From Paracoccaceae bacterium (GTDB lineage Bacteria > Pseudomonadota > Alphaproteobacteria > Rhodobacterales > Rhodobacteraceae), in assembly GCA_016124615.1 (NCBI GenBank), contig WGNF01000012.1, positions 1 to 64,000 of the forward strand: a DNA stretch of 64,000 nt, in the 5' to 3' direction. Position numbers and translations under genes: made by a program. Below are positions 17,428 through 24,644 of this stretch, piece by piece. How positions within the stretch are numbered: position 1 is the stretch's first letter; each line of letters opens with the position of its first letter. Below the pieces are notes generated by a model, which was given only the letters and a program-made list of their open reading frames with translations, had not been told where the DNA came from and made no database searches.

Positions 17428-17955
17428 ATGGCAACTGAAGCGGAAGCAGCCGGTGGCGCCCATAACGTGGCGATGCCGCAGCTCGATTTTTCCACCTATG
17501 CCAACCAGATTTTCTGGATGGTGGTGGCGTTGGTGGCGATCTACCTGATCGTGACGCGGCTTGTCGTGCCGCGCATCGGTGGGGTGCTGGCCGAGCGCAG
17601 CGACACGATCAACCGCGACATCGCGGCAGCCGAAGAGCTGAAGCGCAAGGCGGTTGCGGCCGAGACGGCCTATAACAAGGCGCTGGCGGATGCCCGTGCC
17701 GAAGCGGCCAAGATCGTCGCGGCGGCCAAGGCCGATATCCAGAAGGATCTCGACGCGGCAACCGCGCGGGCGGACGCACAGATCATGGCCAAGGCGGCGG
17801 AATCCGAAAAGCGTATCGCGGACATCCGCGACCACGCGCTGGAAAGCGTCACCGAGGTTGCGCGCGACACCGCGGGCGAGATCGTGGCGCATTTCGGCGG
17901 CAGCGTGGATGCGGGCGCGGTCGGCGACGCCGTTGCCGCGCGGCTGAAGGGGTAA
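17428..17955 (+). CDS. atpF': F0F1 ATP synthase subunit b'
   Basis: 175 residues. One membrane helix (about 25-46, [20 protein letters not shown]) then a long Ala/Glu/Lys-rich coiled coil. The duplicated, divergent b subunit (b') with a separate atpF directly downstream is typical of photosynthetic and related alphaproteobacteria. AAGGAGG at 17416-17422 selects the ATG at 17428 over an in-frame GTG at 17413. Confidence 0.94.
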   Translation: MATEAEAAGGAHNVAMPQLDFSTYANQIFWMVVALVAIYLIVTRLVVPRIGGVLAERSDTINRDIAAAEELKRKAVAAETAYNKALADARAEAAKIVAAAKADIQKDLDAATARADAQIMAKAAESEKRIADIRDHALESVTEVARDTAGEIVAHFGGSVDAGAVGDAVAARLKG

Positions 17956-17959
17956 GGCG

Positions 17960-18520
17960 ATGAAACGACTGGCGATCCTTGCGATCCTCGCGGCAGCCCC
18001 GGCTTTGGCGGAGGAGCCCTCGGGCCCCTTCTTCTCGCTGCACAACCCGCCCTTCGTGGTGCTGATCTCGTTCCTCGTGTTCGTGGGCATCCTGCTTTAC
18101 GCCAAGGTTCCGGCGATGGTCGGCGGAGCGCTGGACAAGCGCGCCGACCAGATCCGCAAGGATCTGGAAGAGGCGCGGCTGCTGCGTGAAGAAGCGCAGA
18201 TGATCCTGTCCTCCTACGAGCGCAAGCAGAAGGAAGTGCAGGCGCAGTCTGACCGCATCGTGGCGAGCGCGCGCGAAGAAGCGACGGCAGCGGCCGAGCA
18301 GGCCAAGGCCGATCTGGCCGCCTCGATTGCCCGCCGTCTGGCGGCGGCCGAGGATCAGATCGCCTCGGCGGAAACCGGTGCGGTGCGTGCGGTGCGCGAT
18401 CGCGCCGTGTCGGTGGCGGTGGCTGCGGCGGGCGACCTGCTGGCCAAGCAGATGACCAAGACGGCGGCGAATGCGCTGATCGACCAGGCCATCGGCGATG
18501 TCAGCGCCCGGCTGAACTGA
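17960..18520 (+). CDS. atpF: F0F1 ATP synthase subunit b
   Basis: 186 residues. A short signal-like N-terminus (MKRLAILAILAAAPALAEE), then the stalk membrane helix (about 30-50) and a long Glu/Arg/Ala coiled coil that reaches F1. It starts 4 bp after atpF'. Last gene of this F0 operon; the F1 genes are not in the window, as expected where F0 and F1 are separate loci. Confidence 0.94.
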   Translation: MKRLAILAILAAAPALAEEPSGPFFSLHNPPFVVLISFLVFVGILLYAKVPAMVGGALDKRADQIRKDLEEARLLREEAQMILSSYERKQKEVQAQSDRIVASAREEATAAAEQAKADLAASIARRLAAAEDQIASAETGAVRAVRDRAVSVAVAAAGDLLAKQMTKTAANALIDQAIGDVSARLN

Positions 18521-18542
18521 GCCGCGGGCGAGACCTGTCATT

Positions 18543-18567
18543 GGCCCGGCCATCGTGCCGGGCCTTT
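18543..18567 (+). terminator. Terminator of the F0 operon
   Basis: GGCCCGGC / GCCGGGCC 8-bp stem with a 6-nt loop, then TTTCGATT. It lies 22 bp after atpF. Confidence 0.65.
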
Positions 18568-18584
18568 CGATTCCGGGGGGTAGC

Positions 18585-19304
18585 ATGATTGCAGAGTGGT
18601 TTACGACCCACCCCGTCGCGCCGGGCGTTCACCTGACGGCGGAGCCGGCGGTGCACGATTTCTTTCGCGCCAACCTGTACACCGTCACCGGGCGCGACCG
18701 CGACCTGCAGGTTGATTTCGGCGTTGGCGTCGCGCCGCTTGCCGCCGCGCTGCCGCTGTCGGGGCGCCCGGTTCTGGCGGTTGCGACCCATGCCCATGTC
18801 GATCACGTTGGCGGCTTTCACGAATTCGCCGCCCGCGCGGGTCACGCCGCTGAAGCCGCGAGTTTCGCCGCGATGGATGAGCCCGGCACGCTGCAATCCT
18901 GGTTCGGGCAAGAGCGGGCGGGGCCAAGCCTTGCGCGGCTGCCCTCGCCTAGCTTTCGCCTTGCCGACTGGGCGCTGATCCCCGCGCCGCTGACCGAAAC
19001 GCTGGCCGAAGGCGGCGTGATCGACCTTGGCGACCGCCGGTTTGCCGTGCTGCATCTGCCCGGCCATTCGCCGGGCTCCATCGGCCTTCTCGACGAGGCC
19101 GCGGGGCTGCTGATCGCGGGCGACGCGATCTATCAGGGCGGTCTGGTCGACGACATCCCCGGCGCCGACATCGGCGCTTATTGCGCCACGATGGAACGGC
19201 TGCGACACCTCGATTGCGCGCTGGTTCTGGGCGGTCACGGCGATCCGATGACCCGGCCGCAGATGCAAGCCATCGCTGAAGGGTATCTGCGCGCGCGCGG
19301 CTAG
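18585..19304 (+). CDS. MBL-fold metallo-hydrolase
   Basis: 239 residues. Metal-binding motif THAHVDHVGG (H-X-H-X-D-H), then LPGHSPGSIGL, GDAIYQGG and a final GGHGDP, the ordered ligands of a zinc beta-lactamase-fold hydrolase. A GGGGGG ribosome site precedes ATG 18585; an upstream ATG at 18555 is not favoured. The substrate is unknown; the divergence from glyoxalase II and RNase Z signatures leaves a general thioester or lactone hydrolase as the best description. Confidence 0.87.
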   Translation: MIAEWFTTHPVAPGVHLTAEPAVHDFFRANLYTVTGRDRDLQVDFGVGVAPLAAALPLSGRPVLAVATHAHVDHVGGFHEFAARAGHAAEAASFAAMDEPGTLQSWFGQERAGPSLARLPSPSFRLADWALIPAPLTETLAEGGVIDLGDRRFAVLHLPGHSPGSIGLLDEAAGLLIAGDAIYQGGLVDDIPGADIGAYCATMERLRHLDCALVLGGHGDPMTRPQMQAIAEGYLRARG

Positions 19305-19307
19305 CGG

Positions 19308-20075
19308 CTACCGGCCCTGTTCGTGCACGAACCGCTGGCGCGCGATCTCTTCGTTGCGATCCGCCTTCAACTGCGCCCTCAACGCCGCCTCGACATAGTC
19401 CAGATGCGCCTCGACCGCCGCCCGCGCGGCCTGGGGATCGCGCGCTTGGATCGCATCGTTGATCGCCCGGTGCTGGTCCAGCAGGGCGCTGCGCGTGGTG
19501 CGCTGCTTGAACATGACCTGACGGTTGTAGAACACGCCTTCGCGCAGCAGATCGAACATCGAGCGCATCATGTGCAGCATGATCACGTTATGGCTCGCCT
19601 CGATGATGGCCATGTGGAATTCGGCGTCCAGCCGCGCCTCGTCGGTCGGGTTGCGCTTGGAATGCGCGGCTTCCATTTTGGCAAAGACACTTGCCACCAC
19701 CTTCAGGTCGGTGTCCGACCCGTTGGTCGCCGCCCGTTCGGCCGTCAGCCCCTCCATGTCGCGGCGGAACGAGAGGTAGTCGAACACCGCATCCTCGTGG
19801 CTGGAGAACAGTTCCACCAGCGCGGGCGAGAAGGCCGAGCCGAGCACGTCGGCGACGAAGATGCCCGCCCCGGCCCGCGCGGTCAGCAACCCGCGTTCCT
19901 GCAATTCGGCCACCGCGTCGCGCAGCGAGGGGCGCGAGACGCCCAGCATCTCGGACAGTTCACGTTCCGACGGCAGACGCTCGCCGGGGCGCAGGATGCC
20001 GCGCAGGATCAGAAGCTCGATCTGGCGGACGACGGCGGTAGACAGCTTTTCGGGTGTGACCTTCTGGAACGGCAT
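19308..20075 (-). CDS. FadR-type GntR-family regulator
   Basis: 255 residues from MPFQKVTPEKLSTAVVRQIE. N-terminal GntR winged helix-turn-helix (residues about 12-75: LPSERELSEMLGVSRPSLRDA) and an all-helical FCD ligand domain (about 95-230) with possible metal ligands in LDAEFHMAIIEASHN and DQHRAINDAI. This pattern fits LldR/PdhR-like sensors of lactate or other carboxylates. The neighbours do not identify its target. It ends 3 bp from the convergent MBL gene, and an inverted repeat just upstream is a candidate self-operator. Confidence 0.88.
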   Translation of the reverse strand: MPFQKVTPEKLSTAVVRQIELLILRGILRPGERLPSERELSEMLGVSRPSLRDAVAELQERGLLTARAGAGIFVADVLGSAFSPALVELFSSHEDAVFDYLSFRRDMEGLTAERAATNGSDTDLKVVASVFAKMEAAHSKRNPTDEARLDAEFHMAIIEASHNVIMLHMMRSMFDLLREGVFYNRQVMFKQRTTRSALLDQHRAINDAIQARDPQAARAAVEAHLDYVEAALRAQLKADRNEEIARQRFVHEQGR

Positions 20076-20090
20076 ATGACACCTTGGATT

Positions 20091-20107
20091 GGTCAGATCA
20101 TATGACC
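20091..20107. promoter_or_regulatory. Candidate GntR/FadR operator
   Basis: GGTCA-N7-TGACC, a perfect 5-bp inverted repeat 16 bp upstream of the regulator start codon, similar in form to the TGGT-N-ACCA sites of FadR-type proteins. Confidence 0.45.
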
Positions 20108-20183
20108 GCATTGGCGCGCGCCCGTCCAGCACACAAACGACCGGGCCTTGGCCCGGCCGTTCCTGCGCGGTGGATGGGCCGCG

Positions 20184-20855
20184 TCAGCCGTTGTTGGGGT
20201 GGATGTGGATTTCAACGCGGCGGTTCTGCGCCCGGCCTTCGGGCGTCAGGTTGGTGGCGACCGGCTGGCTTTCGCCGCGCCCGTAGGCGATCAGGCGGCT
20301 CGCCCGCACGCCGTCCTGCAGCAGGATGGCCGAGACCGCATCGGCGCGGCGTTGCGACAGATCCTGATTGTAGGTGGCGGTGCCCACATTGTCGGTATGG
20401 CCGATCACCGTCACCAGGCTGTCGGGGTACTGCCGCAGGTTCTGCGCCACGGCGGCAAGTTCGCGTTGCAGGCTGGGCTGAACCTCGGTCGAGTCGGTCG
20501 CGAACAGGATATCCTGCGGCATCGACACCACCAGTTCGTTGCCGGTGTTCACCACGGTAATGTTGTCATCGCCAAGCCCGCTGCGCAGATCCTTCGCCTG
20601 CCGATCCAGCGCGCCGCCCGCGATGGCCCCGACCACGCCGCCCGCCGCGGCCCCCACCACCGTCTTGCCAAAGGCGCCGCGCCCGCCGCTCAACGCGCCG
20701 GCAAGGCCACCGACGACGGCGCCGGTGATGGCACCGGTCCGGGCGTTGGCGTTGGGATCGTTGGGGTTGCTGTAGCCATAGCCCTGATCCGACATGCACC
20801 CTGACAGCGCGAACGCGCCGACGGCGGCCAAAAGAAGGGGGGTCTTCACGAACAT
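20184..20855 (-). CDS. OmpA-family peptidoglycan-anchoring lipoprotein with glycine-zipper region
   Basis: 223 residues. Lipoprotein signal with lipobox ALSGC (Cys20). Residues about 40-80 are a Gly/Ala-rich zipper (GAITGAVVGGLAGALSGG), followed by an OmpA C-terminal domain (about 105-215) with TVIGHTDNVG and LSQRRADAV, which binds diaminopimelate in peptidoglycan. It resembles YiaD-type proteins. The start (complement of 20853-20855) was chosen because it begins the signal peptide; the longer frame upstream has no signal. Confidence 0.92.
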   Translation of the reverse strand: MFVKTPLLLAAVGAFALSGCMSDQGYGYSNPNDPNANARTGAITGAVVGGLAGALSGGRGAFGKTVVGAAAGGVVGAIAGGALDRQAKDLRSGLGDDNITVVNTGNELVVSMPQDILFATDSTEVQPSLQRELAAVAQNLRQYPDSLVTVIGHTDNVGTATYNQDLSQRRADAVSAILLQDGVRASRLIAYGRGESQPVATNLTPEGRAQNRRVEIHIHPNNG

Positions 20856-20965
20856 CTGCTTTGCCTCATCGCTGCGCCGGGCCCTGTCTCCGGGCTTTCG
20901 CCGCACTATAGGATATGCCGTGACCGGATAACAGCAGCCCCGCAGGCCCGGCGGGTTATCGCCCA

Positions 20966-21829
20966 TCACGAGGCGGCGAGGTCACCCGCTTCGGCCCGCG
21001 CCGCTTCCCAGGCCAGGATCGCGCGTTTCACCGGCAGACCCCAGTGATAGCCGCCCAAGGCGCCGGTGGTGCGCAGCGCCCGGTGGCAGGGAATCAGCAG
21101 GCTGATCGGATTGCGCCCCACCGCCGTGCCCACCGCCCGCTGCGCTGCGGGGTGCCCCACCGCGCGGGCAAGGTCGGTGTAGGTCGTCACGTGGCCCGAG
21201 GGGATGTGTAGCAGCGCCTCCCACACCTTGATCTGGAACGGCGCGCCGATCAGGTAAAGCGGCGTCGGTGCCGTCGCATCCGCGCCGAAGGCCGCCAGCA
21301 CCCAGGGCCGCAGCATCATCGGGTCTTCGACGAAATCCGCCTTGGGCCAGCGGTGGATCAGGTCGGTCATGGTCGCTTCCGCGCCGGTTTCGGCGGCAAA
21401 GCCGATGCCGCAGATGCCCTTGTCGGTGCCCATCACCAGCGCCGCGCCAAAGGGACTGTCGAACCAGCCCCAGAAGATGGTCAGCCCCTCGCCGCCCTTG
21501 GCATAGTCGCCGGGGCTCATCGCCTCCCACCGCAGGAACAGATCGTGCAGCCGCCCGGTGCCGGAAAGCCCGGCCTCCAGCGTCGTTTCCAGCACGGTAT
21601 GCCGTTCGGTCAGCAGGCGGCGGGCAAGGTCCAGCGTCAGGTATTGCTGATACCGTTTGGGCGACACGCCGACCCAGGCCGAGAACGTGCGCTGGAAATG
21701 CGCCGGGCTGATGCCCATCCGGGTCGCCAGATCGTCCAGCGACATTTGCGGCCCGCCCTCCTCGATCAGCGCAAGCGCGCGGGCGATGACCTTGTAGTGG
21801 TAGGCGGGGCTGTCGATATCAAGCGGCAT
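20966..21829 (-). CDS. Ada-like AraC HTH / O6-alkylguanine-DNA methyltransferase fusion
   Basis: 287 residues. N-terminal AraC-type helix-turn-helix (about 15-95), then a methyltransferase domain (about 115-280) with the active-site motif IPCHRALRTTGALGGYHWG, where Cys in PCHR takes the alkyl group. The N-terminal Cys4 zinc domain of full Ada, which repairs phosphotriesters and acts as the switch, is absent. So it repairs O6-alkylguanine, and any regulatory role must differ from E. coli Ada. AAGGAGAG lies upstream of the ATG. Divergent from nth, another base-repair gene, with 117 bp between. Confidence 0.9.
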   Translation of the reverse strand: MPLDIDSPAYHYKVIARALALIEEGGPQMSLDDLATRMGISPAHFQRTFSAWVGVSPKRYQQYLTLDLARRLLTERHTVLETTLEAGLSGTGRLHDLFLRWEAMSPGDYAKGGEGLTIFWGWFDSPFGAALVMGTDKGICGIGFAAETGAEATMTDLIHRWPKADFVEDPMMLRPWVLAAFGADATAPTPLYLIGAPFQIKVWEALLHIPSGHVTTYTDLARAVGHPAAQRAVGTAVGRNPISLLIPCHRALRTTGALGGYHWGLPVKRAILAWEAARAEAGDLAAS

Positions 21830-21946
21830 GGCATCTCTCCTTGATCCCAAACTAGGCGGCCAAAACCCCGCGCGCGACCCGAAAACTGCGCTTTGCCGCA
21901 GGGCGCGCGCTTGTCTGCCCGCAGCGGGCAGGGCATACCGGCGCAG

Positions 21947-22591
21947 ATGGCACAGCAACTCGACTACCTCACCATGCGCGAGATCTTTCGCCGGTTTCAG
22001 GCCCGGGAGCCGGAGCCGAAGGGCGAGCTTGAGCATCTGAACGCCTATACCCTGCTGGTGGCCGTCGCCCTGTCGGCGCAGGCCACCGACGCGGGGGTGA
22101 ACAAGGCCACCCGCACGCTGTTCCAGATCGCCGACACGCCGCAGAAGATGCTCGCGCTTGGCGAGGATGGTCTGATCGAGCATATCAAGACCATCGGCCT
22201 GTTCCGCAACAAGGCGAAGAACGTCATCCGGATGAGCCAGATTCTGGTCGACGATTACGATGGCGAGGTGCCGTCTTCGCGCGCCGCGCTGCAATCGCTG
22301 CCGGGCGTCGGCCGCAAGACGGCGAACGTCGTCCTGAACATGTGGTGGCACCTGCCCGCGCAGGCGGTTGATACCCACATCTTCCGCGTCGGCAACCGCA
22401 CCGGCATCGCCCCCGGCAAGGACGTCGAAACCGTCGAGCGCGCGATCGAGGATAACGTGCCCGCCGAATTCCAGGCCCATGCGCATCACTGGTTGATCCT
22501 GCACGGCCGCTATATCTGCACCGCGCGCAAACCCCGCTGCGGCGATTGCCTGATCCGCGATCTTTGCACCTACGAGGACAAGACCCCATGA
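21947..22591 (+). CDS. nth: Endonuclease III
   Basis: 214 residues. Helix-hairpin-helix LPGVGRKTANVVLN with the catalytic Lys, catalytic Asp in VDTHIFRV, and the C-terminal [4Fe-4S] loop C-X6-C-X2-C-X5-C (CTARKPRCGDCLIRDLC). A DNA glycosylase/AP lyase that removes oxidised pyrimidines. Stop overlaps the start of the following kinase (ATGA). Confidence 0.97.
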   Translation: MAQQLDYLTMREIFRRFQAREPEPKGELEHLNAYTLLVAVALSAQATDAGVNKATRTLFQIADTPQKMLALGEDGLIEHIKTIGLFRNKAKNVIRMSQILVDDYDGEVPSSRAALQSLPGVGRKTANVVLNMWWHLPAQAVDTHIFRVGNRTGIAPGKDVETVERAIEDNVPAEFQAHAHHWLILHGRYICTARKPRCGDCLIRDLCTYEDKTP

Positions 22592-23580
22592 AGCAGTTTC
22601 AGGTCGTCGGCATCGGCAATGCGATGGTCGACGTGATTTCTCACGCGACCGAGGCGGCGCTTGCCGACATGGGGGTGCAGAAGGGGATCATGCAGCTGAT
22701 CGACATGCCGCGTGCCGTCGACCTTTACGGCCGCATCGGCCCGGCGGAAGAGGTTTCGGGCGGGTCCGCCGCCAACACGATCGCGGGCATTGCCCAGCTT
22801 GGCGGCCGCACCGCTTATGTCGGCAAGGTGAAGGATGACCAGTTGGGCGCGATCTTCGCGCATGACCTGCAGGCCCAGGGCGCGGTTTACCAGACCGCCC
22901 TTGCGCCGAAGACGACCGAACAGGAAACCGGGCGCTGCATCATCCTTGTGACGCCGGATGGCGAGCGGTCGATGAATACCTATCTTGGCGTGACCGAATT
23001 TCTCTCGCCGTCCGACATCGACGAGGCGCAGATGGCGCAGGCCGAGTGGATCTATCTTGAAGGCTACCGTTTCGACGGGCCGGAAAGCCACGAAGCTTTC
23101 GCGCGGGCCATCGCCGCCTGCAAGGCGGCGGGCGGTCGGGTCTCGCTGACCCTGTCCGACCCGTTCTGTGTCGAGCGTCACCGCGACGCCTTCCGCCGCA
23201 TGATCCGCGACGATGTCGATCTCTTGTTCGCCAACCGCGCCGAACTGATGTCGATGTACCAGACCGACGATTTAGGCACTGCCATGCGGGCCGCGAGTGC
23301 CGAGGTTTCCATCGTCGCCGCCACCGAAAGCGAAAAGGGCGCCCATGTGCTTTGGGATGGGCAACACCGCCCGGTGCCCGCGATCCCGACCAAGATCGTC
23401 GACGCCACCGGCGCGGGCGATCTGTTCGCGGGCGCCTTCCTCTGGGGCCTTGCCGAAGGGCGCGATCTGGAAACTTGCGGCCGGATGGGCTGCATCGCGG
23501 CGTCAGAGATCATCAGCCACATCGGCGCCCGCCCCGAGGCCGATCTGCGCGCCCTGTTCCAGCGCCACGGCGTGCTTTAG
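22588..23580 (+). CDS. PfkB-family carbohydrate/adenosine kinase
   Basis: 330 residues. Ribokinase fold: N-terminal GGSAANTIAGIAQLGG (substrate lid) and C-terminal DATGAGDLFAGAFL with the catalytic Asp in the anion hole. It belongs to the group usually annotated adenosine kinase in alphaproteobacteria, which phosphorylates adenosine or a related nucleoside or sugar. Translationally coupled to nth by an ATGA overlap and followed 8 bp later by mnmH. Confidence 0.88.
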   Translation: MKQFQVVGIGNAMVDVISHATEAALADMGVQKGIMQLIDMPRAVDLYGRIGPAEEVSGGSAANTIAGIAQLGGRTAYVGKVKDDQLGAIFAHDLQAQGAVYQTALAPKTTEQETGRCIILVTPDGERSMNTYLGVTEFLSPSDIDEAQMAQAEWIYLEGYRFDGPESHEAFARAIAACKAAGGRVSLTLSDPFCVERHRDAFRRMIRDDVDLLFANRAELMSMYQTDDLGTAMRAASAEVSIVAATESEKGAHVLWDGQHRPVPAIPTKIVDATGAGDLFAGAFLWGLAEGRDLETCGRMGCIAASEIISHIGARPEADLRALFQRHGVL

Positions 23581-23588
23581 GCGCGCGA

Positions 23589-24644
23589 ATGGCGATCACC
23601 CTCACCGCGCTGACGGACCTCGCCACCCTCGGCTTCGACACGATCATCGACGTCCGCTCGCCCGCCGAGTTCGAGGATGACCATATCCCCGGCGCGATCA
23701 GCCTGCCGGTGCTTGACAACGCGGAACGGGCGCGGGTCGGCACGATCTACAAGCAGGTGAACCCGTTCACTGCCCGCAAGATCGGTGGCGCGCTGGTGGC
23801 CCGCAACGCCGCCCTCCACATCGAAGGCCCGCTGGCCGACAAGCCCGGCGGCTGGCGCCCGTTGGTCTACTGCTGGCGTGGCGGGCAACGCTCTGGCTCG
23901 TTCGCGACGATCCTCAGCCAGATCGGCTGGCGCACCGAAACCATCGCGGGCGGCTACAAGGCTTACCGGTCGCTGGTGGTGCAGGCCTGCTACGACACCC
24001 CCATCGCCTCGCCGGTCGTCCTGCTCGACGGCAACACCGGCAGCGCCAAGACCGAGCTTTTGCACCTGCTGGCGGCGCGTGGCGTGCAGGTGATCGACCT
24101 TGAGGGGATGGCGAACCATCGCGGCTCGCTCTTCGGCGCGATGCCGGGCGGCCAGCCCGGGCAGCGGGCGTTCGAAAGCCGCCTTGCCGCCGCGCTCGCC
24201 GCGCTCGATCCGGCCCGGCCGGTGGTGATCGAGGCGGAATCGAGCAAGGTCGGCAACCGCGCCCTGCCATCGCCGCTGTGGAAGGCGATGTGCGCCGGGC
24301 CGCGCCTGCACATCGCCGCCCCCCGCGCCGCCCGCGCCCGTTACCTTGCCCGCGCCTATGCCGACCTGACCGAGGATGCGGCGCAGCTTGCCCGCGTCAT
24401 CGACCTTTTGCGTCCGCTTCACGCCGCCGAGGTGATCCACCGCTGGCACGCGCTTGCCGCCACCGGCGCCTTTGCGCAACTCGCCGACGAGTTGATGGCC
24501 CGCCACTACGACCCGCGCTACGACAAGCAACGCGCCCGCACCGCGACCGAGGCCGGCGACATCTTCGCCACTGACGAACTGACGCCAGAGGCGCTTGAGC
24601 GCCTCGCCGACCGTCTTGCGGCACGCGTCACCGCACCGTCATGA
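23589..24644 (+). CDS. mnmH: tRNA 2-selenouridine synthase
   Basis: 351 residues. N-terminal rhodanese domain (about 1-130) with the active Cys in YCWRGGQRSGS, then a P-loop domain with LDGNTGSAKTELL (near 145). MnmH (SelU, YbbB) converts wobble 2-thiouridine in tRNA Lys/Glu/Gln to 2-selenouridine through a geranylated intermediate, using selenophosphate. The adjacent selD fusion on the other strand supplies that selenophosphate; the two genes overlap tail to tail by 17 bp. Confidence 0.95.
   Translation: MAITLTALTDLATLGFDTIIDVRSPAEFEDDHIPGAISLPVLDNAERARVGTIYKQVNPFTARKIGGALVARNAALHIEGPLADKPGGWRPLVYCWRGGQRSGSFATILSQIGWRTETIAGGYKAYRSLVVQACYDTPIASPVVLLDGNTGSAKTELLHLLAARGVQVIDLEGMANHRGSLFGAMPGGQPGQRAFESRLAAALAALDPARPVVIEAESSKVGNRALPSPLWKAMCAGPRLHIAAPRAARARYLARAYADLTEDAAQLARVIDLLRPLHAAEVIHRWHALAATGAFAQLADELMARHYDPRYDKQRARTATEAGDIFATDELTPEALERLADRLAARVTAPS

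Noticed and set aside
15427-18520. Search for F1 genes (atpHAGDC) next to the F0 operon
   Set aside because: None are present; a terminator follows atpF. Separate F0 and F1 loci are normal in this group.
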